Positions 8,927 through 19,049 of a DNA stretch of 64,000 nucleotides are shown piece by piece. The stretch's first letter is position 1; every line of letters begins with the position of its first letter. This stretch comes from Dactylococcopsis salina PCC 8305 (GTDB taxonomy: Bacteria > Cyanobacteriota > Cyanobacteriia > Cyanobacteriales > Rubidibacteraceae), in assembly GCF_000317615.1 (NCBI RefSeq), contig NC_019780.1, positions 3,431,840-3,495,839 of the forward strand, written 5' to 3'. Under the pieces are notes generated by a model. The model did not search any database. It had not been told where the DNA came from and was given only the letters and a program-made list of their open reading frames with translations. Made by a program: the position numbers and the translations under genes.

Positions 8927-9309
8927 ATTACCTAATTGATACTCATATTTTATTGTGGTGGCTATTTGATGATCCTAAATTGAATGGGAATTGTCGAGAG
9001 ATTATTCGCAATCCTAAACATTATATTTTTGTCAGTAGTGCTTCTGCTTGGGAAATTGCAACCAAATATCGACTCGGAAAACTACCAGAAGCAAAGCCTT
9101 TAGTTAGCAATTACTTAGACATTCTCGCCAAAGCAAGATTGATTAATCTTCCGATCACTGCTAACCACGCCATCAGAGCAGGAAGCCTACCCATTCAGCA
9201 TCGTGATCCGTTCGATCGGATGTTAATGGCACAAGCGGAGTTGGAACATCTGCCAATTGTAACTTACGATCGCGCTTTTCAGATTGGATTGATTGAGGTC
9301 TTGTCATAG
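8917..9309 (+). CDS. vapC: PIN-domain toxin (VapC type)
   Basis: 130-residue PIN-domain ribonuclease, the normal length. The four acidic positions are visible: D9 in YLIDTHILLWW, E in SASAWEIATKY, D in HRDPFDRMLMAQAE and D in VTYDRAF. It would cleave RNA when freed from the antitoxin encoded immediately upstream. The start ATG 8917 lies inside the end of the antitoxin gene. The pair is followed by repeats shared with the xisHI region. The WW after DTHILL is typical of this cyanobacterial VapC subgroup. Confidence 0.9.
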   Translation: MGVNYLIDTHILLWWLFDDPKLNGNCREIIRNPKHYIFVSSASAWEIATKYRLGKLPEAKPLVSNYLDILAKARLINLPITANHAIRAGSLPIQHRDPFDRMLMAQAELEHLPIVTYDRAFQIGLIEVLS

Positions 9310-9427
9310 TCTCTTGTAGATTAGCACCATGTTTAGGATCATAAATCGCGCTCTCATTATTTTTCTCTCATCAAAGTCTGCGTATCCCAGATTGAGTCTC
9401 GCTGTTTTATGAGATTTCAAAAAATCG

Positions 9428-9769
9428 TTACGCGATGGCGAAATCAGTAAATTCACGATGTTTAGGATCATAAAAAGCTAACACAATTTCTTCTTGTTCA
9501 ATTCCCTCTCTTAATAGTTCATTAGCAATTCCTTCCTCTGTCCAATCTTCCTCAATGTAAATTTTATTATTTTTAATGCGGATGTGAACTTGAATTAAAC
9601 TTATCTTCTTTTTTCCTTCCCAACCCAAAAATAGCCAAAGATATTGATCATGAGTTTCATCAAAAATCAAACAACTTTCTTGCTTGAGATTAGCAGCACT
9701 AGAGACCCAGTTGTGATATTCCGTCAATACTTTTTTAATCGAATCACGATAAGTTTCTAATCGATCCAT
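9428..9769 (-). CDS. xisI: XisI, element excision controlling factor
   Basis: 113 residues matching XisI throughout: MDRLETYRDSIKKVLTEYH, LIFDETHDQYLWLFLGWEG and a C-terminus EEIVLAFYDPKHREFTDFAIA. XisI was named for its part, with XisH, in controlling excision of the fdxN element in Anabaena heterocysts, but XisH/XisI pairs are widespread in cyanobacteria with no such element; their general role is not settled. It overlaps xisH by 13 bases and is its downstream partner. A decayed copy of its tail lies at 8518-8577. Confidence 0.93.
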   Translation of the reverse strand: MDRLETYRDSIKKVLTEYHNWVSSAANLKQESCLIFDETHDQYLWLFLGWEGKKKISLIQVHIRIKNNKIYIEEDWTEEGIANELLREGIEQEEIVLAFYDPKHREFTDFAIA

Positions 9770-10173
9770 TCTAGAATTTCCTCCTTTTCCATCTCAACAA
9801 CGATTAAAAGCAATTGATTAAGTTGAATAATCTCTTGGATAGACTCTCGCTTAAAGAAATTTTCATAGATGCTATCCTTAATTGCTAGATAAATCTCATA
9901 TTCTGGTTCAGTCAGATTGATGAAGTTCCTATACAAAATATATTGTCCCAAAGCAACTTGAAAATCTTTCATCACAGAAGGACTGAGAAAACTTTTAATT
10001 TCTACAATAATTTTCTGTCCATTTTGTTCAGCAGCGATGGTTTTTTCAGCAGCTAAATCAGCAAATAGTTCGGCATCTTTATATTTAATTCTATAAGGAT
10101 CGGCAAGGATCGTCCAACCATCTTTGATTAGAGCATTTTTAACAGCTTCATGGTAAATGTCTTTTGCTGGCAT
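9757..10173 (-). CDS. xisH: XisH, element excision controlling factor
   Basis: 138 residues, full length. It begins MPAKDIYHEAVKNALIKDGW and has a PD-(D/E)XK-like nuclease core: the acidic segment ELFADLAAEKTIAAEQ, then IIVEIKSFLS with the E-x-K pair, and YEIYLAIKDSIYENFF later. This indicates a small endonuclease-like fold, although DNA cutting by XisH is not established as far as I know. Upstream gene of the xisHI pair; the 5' flank holds only repeats. No XisF-type recombinase and no fdxN element are visible nearby. Confidence 0.93.
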   Translation of the reverse strand: MPAKDIYHEAVKNALIKDGWTILADPYRIKYKDAELFADLAAEKTIAAEQNGQKIIVEIKSFLSPSVMKDFQVALGQYILYRNFINLTEPEYEIYLAIKDSIYENFFKRESIQEIIQLNQLLLIVVEMEKEEILEWID

Positions 10174-10402
10174 TTTTTGATTTCATTGTAAATTACATGA
10201 TGCCCGAATGGCAGAAGCGAAGGTGAGGATGGCTTCGCTAGATCGCGCCCTCATTATTTTTCTCTCATCAAAGTCTGCGTATCCCAGATTGAATCGCACT
10301 GTTTTATGAGTCGTAGGGTTTGCCTTGCCCACCCTACAATACTGCTTTCTCAATGTAAATTTTATTATTTTTAATTTGGAGATGTCTAATCTCTTCTAAG
10401 GT
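10174..10402. repeat. Repeat-filled spacer upstream of xisH
   Basis: Contains a third copy (10251-10309) of the sequence also found at 8396-8466 and 9349-9428, here with CATTATTTTTCTCTCATCAA, followed by GTAGGGTTTGCCTTGCCCAC, a short dispersed motif also present near 32065. No gene is visible. Confidence 0.6.
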
Positions 10403-10879
10403 TTACTTTGAATCTCTTTTACGCCAAAATTCATCGGTTTTAGCTTGTGCTTGTTTCCAACGTTCTCGACGTGCATTTTCTAAATCTTCATTGAGTTTTT
10501 TGGCAATTGCTTGTTCCCATTGATAGCCTTCCATTCCCCTAACTGTTAAAACCGGTTGTCCTAAAGAAATAATTTTTGCACCAAAGGCTGTAAAATAATT
10601 AGTTTGAGTTTGTCCAGAATGGCGTTTTCCTGTAATAATATACCAAGCAAACATTTCACAATTGTTGTTATAAATATTATATTCTCCAAACTTTTCAGGA
10701 TACTCTTCTAGTCTTTTCTGTTGAACCGGTGTTAAGGTTACTCCTTCTCCTTTATATTCGATTCCTTTTGGTCCCCAGCCAAGGGAATTTTCAAACGTTC
10801 CATCGGAAGAAATAAAGTAATGATGGGCTAACCCTGCTGTTGTTTGAATAGAAATATGATAAATCGAAGCTGTACTCAT
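10403..10879 (-). CDS. LRAT/NlpC-P60-like protein
   Basis: 158 residues. Two features suggest a permuted papain-like fold of the LRAT/H-rev107 type: an early histidine segment YHISIQTTAGLAHHYFI, and the segment YNIYNNNCEMFAWYIITGK that looks like the NCEHF motif holding the catalytic cysteine of LRAT-domain proteins. Members transfer acyl groups or cleave amides. After about residue 120 comes a charged helix (AIAKKLNEDLENARRERWK). No signal peptide. It stands alone between repeats. The family call rests on motifs only and the true substrate is unknown. Confidence 0.6.
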   Translation of the reverse strand: MSTASIYHISIQTTAGLAHHYFISSDGTFENSLGWGPKGIEYKGEGVTLTPVQQKRLEEYPEKFGEYNIYNNNCEMFAWYIITGKRHSGQTQTNYFTAFGAKIISLGQPVLTVRGMEGYQWEQAIAKKLNEDLENARRERWKQAQAKTDEFWRKRDSK

Positions 10880-10896
10880 ATTATCTCTCTAGATCA

Positions 10897-10980
10897 AGTG
10901 TTGTTATATCAAGTTCAGGTAATTCCTTATAATTGGTGTTGGGTTTCGCTTTGCTACACCCAACCTGCGTTTTATCTGCA
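10897..10980. repeat. GTTGGGTTTCG repeat, near full-length copy
   Basis: Starts TATATCAAGTTCAGGTAATT, continues with TTGGTGTTGGGTTTCGC and ends near CCCAACCTGCGTTTTATC. It matches the element that breaks the methyltransferase gene at 32491-32585, so it gives the outline of one unit. Confidence 0.75.
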
Positions 10981-11079
10981 GCTACGTGGTCATATCAAAG
11001 AGAAAATGTTGTTCAGAGATAATAGCTTTCTTGACAAGATCGCAATCGTAAGGGTGGGCAGAACCCACCTCAATTTTAC

Positions 11080-13689
11080 CTATTTGCTCGCACCTGTTGG
11101 CATTCCTAAAATGTCCTCAATTTTGGGCATTTCTTCTAACGGAATCACGCGACCTTCTTCCTCAAAATTCTCGATTTGATCAAAGTTGAGATAACGATAC
11201 AAATCATCAGCAAAGGGATTAATTTTCTCCTGCACAATGGCGAGATATTCATCCACAGTGGGAATATAACCCAACAACGCACAAACCGCAGCTAACTCCG
11301 CAGAACCGAGATAAACTCGCGCGCCTTTCCCCATGCGATTATTAAAATTACGGGTTGAAGTAGAAAAGACCGTTGCTTCATCTTCTACTCGCGCTTGGTT
11401 TCCCATACACAGGGAACAACCAGGCATTTCCGTCCGTGCGCCAGCCGCCGCAAAAACGCCATAAATCCCTTCTTCGCGGAGTTGCTTCTCATCCATACGA
11501 GTTGGTGGACAAATCCAAAGACGAACCTTTGTCACCCCTGCATTTTCTAAAATCTTAGCAGCAGCGCGATAGTGACCGATATTCGTCATACAAGACCCGA
11601 TGAAGACTTCATCAATTTTATCCCCCGCACATTCTGACATTAACTTCACATTATCAGGGTCATTCGGTGCAGCGACAATCGGTTCTTTAATCTCGTTTAA
11701 GTTGACTTCAACCGTGTCCACATATTCCGCATCTGCGTCGGCTTCCATTAACTCTGGATTATTTAACCATTCCTGCATTTTTGCAGCGCGACGTAACAGC
11801 GTGCGGGAGTCTTGATAGCCTCGCGCGACCATGTTTTTAATCAGGGCAATGTTAGAGTTGAGATACTCTGCGATCGTGTCTTTCCCTAACTTAATGGTAC
11901 AGCCAGAACAAGAGCGCTCAGCAGTCGCATCGGTTAACTCAAACGCCTGTTCCACTTTCAAGTCGGGTAAGCCTTCCATCTCCATGATGCGACCAGAGAA
12001 GACATTTTCTTTCACTTCAGTTCCTACAGTTAACTTTCCTTGCTGCATAGCGACATAAGGAATGGCGTTAACGATATCACGAAGGGTCACACCAGGCTGT
12101 AATTCGCCTTTAAAGCGCACTAAAACCGATTCTGGCATATCTAGAGGCATCGCCCCCAATGCAGCCGCAAACGCCACTAAACCCGAACCAGCAGGGAAGG
12201 AAATACCAAGAGGGAAACGGGTATGAGAATCACCGCCAGTTCCCACAGTATCAGGGAGTAACATTCGGTTTAACCAAGAGTGGATGATGCCGTCACCAGG
12301 TTTTAAGGAAACGCCTCCTCGGTTAGCGAAGAAGTCGGGGAGTTGTTGATGGGTTTTCACGTCAACGGGTTTGGGATAGGCTGCGGTATGACAGAAACTT
12401 TGTAAGACAAAATCAGCGTTAAAACCTAAACAAGCCAACTCTTTTAACTCATCGCGAGTCATGGGTCCTGTGGTATCTTGAGAACCAACGGTGGTCATAA
12501 TCGGTTCGCAGGATGTTCCTGGACGAATACCATCCACGCCACAAGCACGTCCGACCATTTTTTGGGCGAGGGTGAAGCCTTTGTTATTCTCTTGGGGAAC
12601 TTCGGGACGAGTAAAGAGTGAGGTCACTTCTAAGCCTAATGCTTCTCGCGTTTTATCGGTGAGGGCGCGACCAATGAGGAGGGGAATGCGTCCACCTGCG
12701 CGGACTTCATCTAAAATAGTGTTGGGTTTGGCGGTGAAGGTGGTTAAGGTTTCTCCTGCTTCGTTGGTGATTTTTCCTTCGTAGGGATAGATGGTGACGA
12801 CATCTCCTGTGTTCATTTGGGTGACATCGCATTCGATCGGAAATGCACCAGAATCTTCGGCGGTATTGAAGAAAATAGGGGCGATTTTCCCCCCAAGAAT
12901 GTAGCCACCAGCGCGTTTGTTGGGAACGTTGGGAATGTCATCTCCGATGTGCCATAACAGGGAGTTAATCGCTGATTTTCGGGATGATCCTGTTCCTACT
13001 ACATCGCCGACGTAAGCAACGGGTAAGCCTTTTGCTTTCAGTTGCGCCAGTTGTTCTAAGCCTTCTGGCATCCGTGACTCTAACATGGCGAGGGCGTGGA
13101 GAGGAATATCGGGGCGTGTTGTGGCGTGAGGCGCTGGAGATAGATCATCGGTGTTGGTTTCTCCAGGGACTTTAAAGATGGTAACTTGGATTTGTTCGGG
13201 GACTTTTGGCTTATTGATAAACCAAGTTCCTTCCGCCCATGCGTCGATGACTTGTTTGGCGTAAGTGTTGGTTTGAGATAGGTCAAAGACATCGTTAAAC
13301 GCATCAAAGGCGAGAATGGTTCGACTCAGTGCTGTGGCTGCTTTTGGCGCGAGATGGGTGTCTGGAGATTGTAAAAACTCAATGAGAGATTGAACGTTAT
13401 ACCCGCCGACCATTGTTCCGAGAAGTTCCACTGCTTCTTCGGCGCTGATGAGGGGACAGTTGACTTCTCCTTTGCCAATGGCGGTGAGAAAGTCTGCTTT
13501 GACATAGGCGGCTTCATCGACACCTGGGGGAACGCGATCGCGCAATAAATATAATAACTCTTCTTCTGTTCCTTGAGGAGGCTGTTTTAATTGTTCACAT
13601 AATTCGGAGGTTTGTTCGGCGTTGAGGGGAAGCGGGGGAATGCCTTGTTTGGCTCTTTGTGCTGCGTGCTGCCGATACGTTTCTAACAT
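11080..13689 (-). CDS. acnB: Aconitate hydratase B
   Basis: Interconverts citrate and isocitrate in the TCA cycle (AcnB also acts on 2-methyl-cis-aconitate). 869 residues, the expected length for AcnB, which has its HEAT-like domain at the N-terminus. The three cysteines of the 4Fe-4S cluster are visible: [12 protein letters not shown] (near residue 698) and [13 protein letters not shown] (near 755-758). Other active-site segments include [20 protein letters not shown] and [15 protein letters not shown]. AcnB is the usual aconitase in cyanobacteria. Single gene; start ATG 13689 is preceded by a repeat-rich spacer. Confidence 0.98.
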   Translation of the reverse strand: MLETYRQHAAQRAKQGIPPLPLNAEQTSELCEQLKQPPQGTEEELLYLLRDRVPPGVDEAAYVKADFLTAIGKGEVNCPLISAEEAVELLGTMVGGYNVQSLIEFLQSPDTHLAPKAATALSRTILAFDAFNDVFDLSQTNTYAKQVIDAWAEGTWFINKPKVPEQIQVTIFKVPGETNTDDLSPAPHATTRPDIPLHALAMLESRMPEGLEQLAQLKAKGLPVAYVGDVVGTGSSRKSAINSLLWHIGDDIPNVPNKRAGGYILGGKIAPIFFNTAEDSGAFPIECDVTQMNTGDVVTIYPYEGKITNEAGETLTTFTAKPNTILDEVRAGGRIPLLIGRALTDKTREALGLEVTSLFTRPEVPQENNKGFTLAQKMVGRACGVDGIRPGTSCEPIMTTVGSQDTTGPMTRDELKELACLGFNADFVLQSFCHTAAYPKPVDVKTHQQLPDFFANRGGVSLKPGDGIIHSWLNRMLLPDTVGTGGDSHTRFPLGISFPAGSGLVAFAAALGAMPLDMPESVLVRFKGELQPGVTLRDIVNAIPYVAMQQGKLTVGTEVKENVFSGRIMEMEGLPDLKVEQAFELTDATAERSCSGCTIKLGKDTIAEYLNSNIALIKNMVARGYQDSRTLLRRAAKMQEWLNNPELMEADADAEYVDTVEVNLNEIKEPIVAAPNDPDNVKLMSECAGDKIDEVFIGSCMTNIGHYRAAAKILENAGVTKVRLWICPPTRMDEKQLREEGIYGVFAAAGARTEMPGCSLCMGNQARVEDEATVFSTSTRNFNNRMGKGARVYLGSAELAAVCALLGYIPTVDEYLAIVQEKINPFADDLYRYLNFDQIENFEEEGRVIPLEEMPKIEDILGMPTGASK

Positions 13690-14049
13690 TTTATCCTGTG
13701 TTCTCCTAGTGGTATTTTTCTTTAGTTCAACAATTATAGTCGTCTAAGATCATTGTAATTGTACCGACAGAACGATCTAGGACGCGAAGTTTTCAAGCTA
13801 CACTAATATCAGGTTCGGGTAATTGCTTAGAATTGGTGTTGGGTTTCGCTTTGATCGTTTCAGTGATCAGTGACCAGTGATCACTGATCACTGATCAGTG
13901 AATTAATAATCTAAGTAGTCAATTTGTAGCACTAATTGCTCACGCATGGTATTACTAATTAAGTTGGAAAACTACTGGTCACTGATCACTGCTTAACTGG
14001 TCACTGATTGGTGTTGGGTTTCGTTTCCCTCCACCCAACCTACTTGACA
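13690..14049. repeat. Repeat-filled spacer upstream of acnB
   Basis: 13808-13852 is half of the GTTGGGTTTCG element (ATATCAGGTTCGGGTAATTG start). It is followed by a dense run of TGATCAGTGACCAGTGATCA palindromic heptamers (about 13858-13905), then another CACTGATCACTG tract (13970-14010), then the other half of the element (14009-14045, CCACCCAACCTACTT). So heptamers sit inside a split copy of the element. The acnB promoter must lie just above 13689. Confidence 0.75.
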
Positions 14050-14961
14050 CTATCTGCGAGAAATCCACTGCTGATATTGTTGATATAGGTTTTGAGCAGC
14101 AGGATAACTGGAGTGAGGACTCATAAAATGAGAAAATTCAAAGGTGATTAGTTTATCAATGTTGGCGGCTTCCGCTTGCTCGATTTTGTAGCGCAGTTTG
14201 CGAAAGTCAATGGGCGGAAATTTAAAGGGAAAGTCTCGATCGAAACTTTCGACATTACTCCAAGAGGTTAACCTGTATTTACTGGCTAGGGTTTGATTGG
14301 CTTGGAGATAGTGCGGTAAATCTTGATAAGGCACATTTCCATCCTGAAAGGCGACAATATCCACAATCCCTTCTAAACGGGCAAAAACTGACTCCCATTC
14401 TTTGATATGCTTATCTAGGGAAATGGCAGTTTGACCAAACTGTTTAATCCCTTTGATATAAGGAGAAATTAAAATTGGAACGTCTCGCAATTGTTTCAGG
14501 TGATGGGAAAGGTCTTCATAGACTCTCATCATGCCATCATTATAGGTGTTAATTTCATGGCTGATATACCAGCCGCCAAATCCCTGATGATTTCCGTAAC
14601 GAGTGATAAACTCCTCACAGAATGCTTTGTTGAGATCAGTTTCTGTTTGATAATCGCCGTTTAACCAGTAGTTACCTGAGTCATAAGTGCCAAAATAAAA
14701 GGTCATGTTGTATTTGGCGGCGAGGGTGAGGAATAATTCTACTAAGTCGGTATAGACGGGAAGAATGCCGATGTGTTGTTGTAAAATTTGGGAGTTAAAG
14801 GTGGCTTGCTCTTTGTAGCCAGCACGGATTAAAATAACGGTGTCGATTCCCGCTTGTTTCATGGCGGCAAAATCCGCTTCCCATGCGCGATCGTCCCAGT
14901 TTTGAGATGGGATGTCATGGGTGATCTCATCAAGGAATGTTCCTGTAATCGCTGGTTGCAT
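14050..14961 (-). CDS. DUF4434-type TIM-barrel protein
   Basis: 303 residues without a signal peptide. It opens with MQPAITGTFLDEITHDIPSQ and NWDDRAWEADFAAMKQAGID, the pattern of DUF4434 glycosidase-like barrels, and has the strands TVILIRAGY, FYFGTYDSGNYW, GGWYISHEINTY (a glutamate after a strand, a plausible catalytic residue), VPILISPYIKG and VDIVAFQDGNVPY. Such proteins are thought to act on sugars, but no substrate can be read from the sequence. The C-terminal part (ITFEFSHFMSPHSSYPAAQN) is also family-like. It is a single gene with repeats downstream. A cytoplasmic place is inferred from the lack of a leader. Confidence 0.8.
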   Translation of the reverse strand: MQPAITGTFLDEITHDIPSQNWDDRAWEADFAAMKQAGIDTVILIRAGYKEQATFNSQILQQHIGILPVYTDLVELFLTLAAKYNMTFYFGTYDSGNYWLNGDYQTETDLNKAFCEEFITRYGNHQGFGGWYISHEINTYNDGMMRVYEDLSHHLKQLRDVPILISPYIKGIKQFGQTAISLDKHIKEWESVFARLEGIVDIVAFQDGNVPYQDLPHYLQANQTLASKYRLTSWSNVESFDRDFPFKFPPIDFRKLRYKIEQAEAANIDKLITFEFSHFMSPHSSYPAAQNLYQQYQQWISRR

Positions 14962-15099
14962 TAGGTTATGTCGTTAATTATTTTGAACTACTATTATCAT
15001 AGAAAGTGTAAGGTACTGTTTTAGGAAGTCTTTCCTTTCGGTGAAAATCTCATCTCTGATTTTGAAGCTGATTTTCTCCCACCCAAAATAATTAATAGA

Positions 15100-15786
15100 A
15101 TGATTGACCAATTTTTAGATTTTTCGCCAAATATTGCTATTGAAACGCCTTTAATTTTAGTCATTTTAGTGACATTAGAGGCGGTTTTATCTGCGGATAA
15201 TGCGATCGCGCTGGCTGCGATCGCGCAAGGATTAGAAGGACAAAAACTGCAACGCCAGGCTCTTAATTTTGGTTTAGTTGCTGCCTATGTTCTACGGATG
15301 ACGTTAATTTTTACAGCGACTTGGGTAATCCAGTTTTGGCAGTTTGAATTATTAGGGGCTGCTTATTTACTTTGGTTAGTTTTTAATTATTTTCTCTCAG
15401 GAGATGAGGAAGATGAGAACAATCCCAAAGCTAAATTTACTTCTTTTTGGCAAGCAATTCCTATGATTGCTTTTACTGATTTAGCCTTTTCTTTAGATAG
15501 TGTTACCACTGCGATCGCGGTTTCGGAAAAAACTTGGCTGATTATTACGGGTGGCACGATCGGGGTGATTACATTACGTTTTCTGGCGGGATTATTTATT
15601 CGTTGGCTTGATGAATATGTTCATCTTGAAGATGCTGGTTATATCACGGTTGGCTTTGTCGGTTTACGTTTATTATTAAGAGTAATTGCACCGAGTTTAG
15701 TGCCGCCACAATGGGCTTTAATTAGTGCTGTGGCTTTGGTTTTTGTTTGGGGATTCTCGGAAAAAACGCCGCAAAGTGATAGTTAA
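15100..15786 (+). CDS. TerC-family integral membrane protein
   Basis: 228 residues with about seven membrane segments. The two TerC signature helices with acidic residues are present: VTLEAVLSADNAIALAAIA (first) and AFTDLAFSLDSVTTAIAVSE (second), with the loop acidic patch SGDEEDENNP between them. TerC/Alx proteins in other bacteria export manganese or support metal loading of secreted proteins; which applies here is not known. I looked upstream for a manganese riboswitch and did not see the conserved core. Start ATG 15100 lies directly before the first hydrophobic part. Single gene. Confidence 0.88.
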   Translation: MIDQFLDFSPNIAIETPLILVILVTLEAVLSADNAIALAAIAQGLEGQKLQRQALNFGLVAAYVLRMTLIFTATWVIQFWQFELLGAAYLLWLVFNYFLSGDEEDENNPKAKFTSFWQAIPMIAFTDLAFSLDSVTTAIAVSEKTWLIITGGTIGVITLRFLAGLFIRWLDEYVHLEDAGYITVGFVGLRLLLRVIAPSLVPPQWALISAVALVFVWGFSEKTPQSDS

Positions 15787-15841
15787 GTTTTTAGATTTGG
15801 TGGGCATTGCCCACCCTACAGTTATTATTTTTTAGGAAGTC

Positions 15842-16342
15842 CTAGTTAACAATGATTTTGCAGCGATACATTTTCATCCCACAAGTAAATTCATATTCTC
15901 CGCTTTCTTGAGGGGTAAATTCAACGCTAGTAATTTGATTTAAGGCTAAATCTAACGATCGATTAAAATCTGGGATTAAGACTTGTTCTAAACAGCTACT
16001 GGGATCGCGACGATGGAAGTTGATTCGCACTGGTTTCCCAACGTTGACAATAATTTCTGCTGGATCATATCCACCATCAACGGTAATTGTTACTTCTTGG
16101 GTGTCATTTTTAGTTTCTGCTTTTTTGGCGGTTTTTTCACTGAATAAAAACCACCATAATTCTAACCCGATTAATCCGATTCCACTAGCAGAAACTAGCA
16201 TTTTTACGATTAAGGGTTGTTCTAATTTCTCGAATCCTTGATTTGATTTTGTTTCGGTTGCTGTCACGGGAAACATCATCGTTAAACCGAGAATGATTCC
16301 TGTAAGGCTTGATAAGAATAATGATTTTGTTTTCATTCTCAA
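15842..16342 (-). CDS. Membrane-anchored cupredoxin-like protein
   Basis: 166 residues with two hydrophobic segments: a leader (residues 7-27, SLFLSSLTGIILGLTMMFPV) and a second (48-68, ending LELWWFLF), then a cupredoxin-like domain. The domain carries VTITVDGGYDPAEIIVNVGK, INFHRRDPSSCLEQVLIPDF, and the final loop YEFTCGMKMYRCKI, which offers Cys and Met copper ligands. It lies 45 bases downstream of the copper ATPase gene on the same strand and is most likely in one operon with it, serving as a copper-binding partner in the periplasm. Exact role is unknown. Confidence 0.85.
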   Translation of the reverse strand: MRMKTKSLFLSSLTGIILGLTMMFPVTATETKSNQGFEKLEQPLIVKMLVSASGIGLIGLELWWFLFSEKTAKKAETKNDTQEVTITVDGGYDPAEIIVNVGKPVRINFHRRDPSSCLEQVLIPDFNRSLDLALNQITSVEFTPQESGEYEFTCGMKMYRCKIIVN

Positions 16343-16387
16343 GATTAGGTTCAGTTGATTGGATTGTTTACAATTAACGTTGGGTTA

Positions 16388-18664
16388 TTACAGTGTTTGA
16401 AATTTCCGTAAGCGTAAGGCATTGGTTAACACTGAAACTGAACTAAATGCCATCGCAGCACCGGCAATAATGGGGTTGAGTAACCAACCGAAAATCGGGT
16501 ATAAAATACCAGCAGCGATCGGGATTCCAGCTACATTATAAATGAAGGCAAAAAAGAGGTTTTGACGGATATTCGTCATTGTTGCACGACTGAGTTCGAT
16601 CGCGGTGATTACCCCTTGTAAATCCCCAGAAATTAGGGTAATATCAGAGGTTGTGATGGCAATGTCGGTCCCTGTGCCGATCGCGATCCCGATGTCAGCT
16701 TGGGCGAGTGCAGGTGCGTCATTGATCCCATCCCCAACCATCGCCACTTGTTTTCCTTCCTGTTGGAGAGAAACAATCTGTTCGGCTTTTTGTTCGGGAC
16801 GCACTTGGGACATTACGCGCGGAATCCCCACTTGTTGCGCGATCGAGGCGGCGGTTTTTTCATTATCCCCTGTCATCATCACCACTTCTAACCCGAGTGT
16901 TCGTAGGGCTTTTACTGCATCCACAGAAGACGGTTTTAAGGTATCTGCTAACGCCATGATTCCTTCTAATTCATGATCAACGGCGATCCAGATGACGGTT
17001 TTTCCTGCTGCTTCCCACTGATTCGCTTTTTCCGCAAGAGTCTCGGTTTTAATCCCTAATTCATTAAACCATCTCGCTGTTCCGACTCGCACGACTCGAT
17101 CGGAAACTGTTCCTTGAACCCCACTTCCTGTAATGGCGTTAAAGTCTTCTACAATCCCGTTGAATTGCACTTGTTGAGATTTGGCATAATCGACCACTGC
17201 TTCCGCGAGAGGATGTTCTGATTGTTGTTCCAACAGCGCCACCAGCCGTAATAACTTTAACTCATTTTGGTTGCTAGTGCCGAAAGTCGTCACATAATCG
17301 GTTACTTGCGGTTTTCCTTCTGTAAGTGTTCCTGTTTTGTCTAAAACGATCGTGTTCAGTTTCTGTGCGGTTTCGAGACTTTCAGCACTTTTAATTAAAA
17401 TCCCATTTTCTGCCCCTTTTCCAGTTCCTACCATAACAGATGTTGGCGTGGCTAACCCTAACGCACAAGGACAAGCAATGATCAGCACCGCTACCATGTT
17501 AATCAAAGCTAGGGTGACATTGCCCATGATATTGAACCATAATACAAAGGTGAGGAGCGCGATCGCAATTACCACAGGAACAAACCAACCCGTTACTTGG
17601 TCAGCTAAATTCTGAATCGGTGCTTTTGATCCTTGCGCTTGTTGAACTAACTGGACAATCTGAGAGAGTACCGTATCTTTCCCCACACGAGTGGCTTGAA
17701 ACTGGAAACTTCCCGTCTTATTAATTGTTGATCCAATCACTTCATCCCCGACAGACTTCTCTACAGGAATGCTTTCTCCCGTCACCATACTCTCATCAAC
17801 CGTCGAATATCCCTGTGTTACTTCTCCATCCACAGGAATTTTCTCCCCTGGACGCACTTGAATCATATCGCCAATTTCTACTTCTTGAATGGGAATATCT
17901 TTGGTTTCCCCATCACGAATCACTCTTGCTGATCTCGCTTGTAACCCAATTAACTTTCGGATTGCTTGTGAAGTTTCTCCTCTAGCGCGATTTTCCATGA
18001 AACGACCCACTAAAATCAGGGTAATAATCACCGCCGCACTTTCATAATAAACCTGTGGGGTGAGTCCTTGTTGGATTAAAAAATCAGCGAATAACGTCGC
18101 AAACAGGGAGTAAAAATAAGCGGCGCTAGTTCCCAAAGCAACTAAAGTGTCCATGGTCGCCGCCCGATTTTTAAATGCTTTCCAGGCATTGCGATAGAAG
18201 TGCGATCCACACCAAAATTGCACCGGTGTTGTCAACACAAACTGCAACCAATAATTATGTAACCAAGGGGGAATAAAAGGAAGGTCTAACCCGGTCATCA
18301 TCGGGAGAGACCCCACCACCAAAATCAGGGAAATCACCCCACTGACCCAAATTTTGCGCTTTAAGTCCTTTAATTCCGCTTCTCTGGCGACAATTTCTGC
18401 GTCTCCTCTCCCTGTCATCATGTCTTCTTGAGAGTAAACGGAAGCACCATAACCAGCATCTTCTACCGCGCCTTGAATGGTTTCTAAGCTAGTTTTTTCA
18501 GGATTAAACTGAACTGTTGCTTGTTCGGAAGCAAAATTAACTTCGCATTCCTCGACACCAGAAACATTGTTAATCGCTTTTTGAATCGCATTCGCACAAC
18601 CGGCGCAACTCATTCCCTGTAGTTTGAGGGTGGTTGTATCTGTACGGGATTGGGTTTGACTCAT
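16388..18664 (-). CDS. copA: Copper-transporting P1B-type ATPase
   Basis: 758 residues. Pumps Cu(I) across a membrane using ATP. In order: an HMA metal-binding domain with GMSCAGCA (about 15-22), six to eight membrane helices, the ion-path motif [11 protein letters not shown] (near 400), the phosphorylation site DKTGTLTEG (near 441), SEHPLAEA, the TGDN motif and [20 protein letters not shown] near the C-terminus. Cyanobacteria usually have two such pumps (PacS in thylakoids, CtaA in the plasma membrane); I cannot tell which this is. Start ATG 18664 has AAGGAGG upstream. A MerR-type promoter precedes it, and a cupredoxin gene follows. Confidence 0.96.
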   Translation of the reverse strand: MSQTQSRTDTTTLKLQGMSCAGCANAIQKAINNVSGVEECEVNFASEQATVQFNPEKTSLETIQGAVEDAGYGASVYSQEDMMTGRGDAEIVAREAELKDLKRKIWVSGVISLILVVGSLPMMTGLDLPFIPPWLHNYWLQFVLTTPVQFWCGSHFYRNAWKAFKNRAATMDTLVALGTSAAYFYSLFATLFADFLIQQGLTPQVYYESAAVIITLILVGRFMENRARGETSQAIRKLIGLQARSARVIRDGETKDIPIQEVEIGDMIQVRPGEKIPVDGEVTQGYSTVDESMVTGESIPVEKSVGDEVIGSTINKTGSFQFQATRVGKDTVLSQIVQLVQQAQGSKAPIQNLADQVTGWFVPVVIAIALLTFVLWFNIMGNVTLALINMVAVLIIACPCALGLATPTSVMVGTGKGAENGILIKSAESLETAQKLNTIVLDKTGTLTEGKPQVTDYVTTFGTSNQNELKLLRLVALLEQQSEHPLAEAVVDYAKSQQVQFNGIVEDFNAITGSGVQGTVSDRVVRVGTARWFNELGIKTETLAEKANQWEAAGKTVIWIAVDHELEGIMALADTLKPSSVDAVKALRTLGLEVVMMTGDNEKTAASIAQQVGIPRVMSQVRPEQKAEQIVSLQQEGKQVAMVGDGINDAPALAQADIGIAIGTGTDIAITTSDITLISGDLQGVITAIELSRATMTNIRQNLFFAFIYNVAGIPIAAGILYPIFGWLLNPIIAGAAMAFSSVSVLTNALRLRKFQTL

Positions 18665-18704
18665 ATTTTACTCCCTCCTTGAAGGGTTGGTTTTCCTTAT
18701 TTTG

Positions 18705-18736
18705 ATTTTAGAGTCTCCAGTTAGCAGGAGAGTCAA
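18705..18736 (-). promoter_or_regulatory. MerR-type metal-responsive promoter of copA
   Basis: Read on the minus strand: -35 TTGACT, then a long 20-base spacer CTCCTGCTAACTGGAGACTC with an inverted repeat (CTCC and GGAG arms), then -10 TAAAAT. An overlong spacer with a central dyad is the signature of promoters controlled by MerR-family activators such as CueR and ZntR. It ends 40 bases before the copA start. The matching regulator gene is not next to it. Confidence 0.7.
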
Positions 18737-18959
18737 GTTCGATAAGAAAGATTGGCGTTGCTGAATCAAGGTATGATACAACTAAACTTGCACGATTGCG
18801 CTCCGCGAAACGGCATCTGGCAAAAACTGGGATTTCCAAAAATTAGATTATTAGGTTTTTTATCAATTACCGAAGGCCGAAAATGGCTTGGACAGAGGCT
18901 TTGGCTACTCCCCATTTTGATAGAATGAAACAGTCCTACGATGATTGAGGGGAACTTGA
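18737..18959. other. Spacer with decayed element sequence
   Basis: Holds GGCGTTGCTGAATCAAGGTA (about 18753), which resembles the end of a transposable element, and a stretch (18860-18910) with protein-like composition but no complete frame. I cannot name a gene here. Confidence 0.35.
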
Positions 18960-19049
18960 ATGCTCCCTAACCTTGAAAATTGGGCGACTTTTACGGAGGA
19001 AGTGGTAAACGTTAATCTAGATGAGATAGCATCTCTAATCAATCTATGA
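18960..19049 (+). CDS. Very small reading frame before selO (29 aa)
   Basis: ATG at 18960 opens a frame that reads [20 protein letters not shown] and stops at TGA 19047-19049, overlapping the selO start by the ATGA arrangement. The overlap suggests translational coupling, so it may be a leader or the remnant of a longer gene. There is no family resemblance. It could be chance. Confidence 0.25.
   Translation: MLPNLENWATFTEEVVNVNLDEIASLINL

Noticed and set aside
13080-13523. Small minus-strand proteins within acnB
   Set aside because: Out-of-frame shadows of acnB.
14990-15099. Manganese riboswitch (yybP-ykoY) before the TerC gene
   Set aside because: The conserved core with its GGGGAG-type segments is not present.
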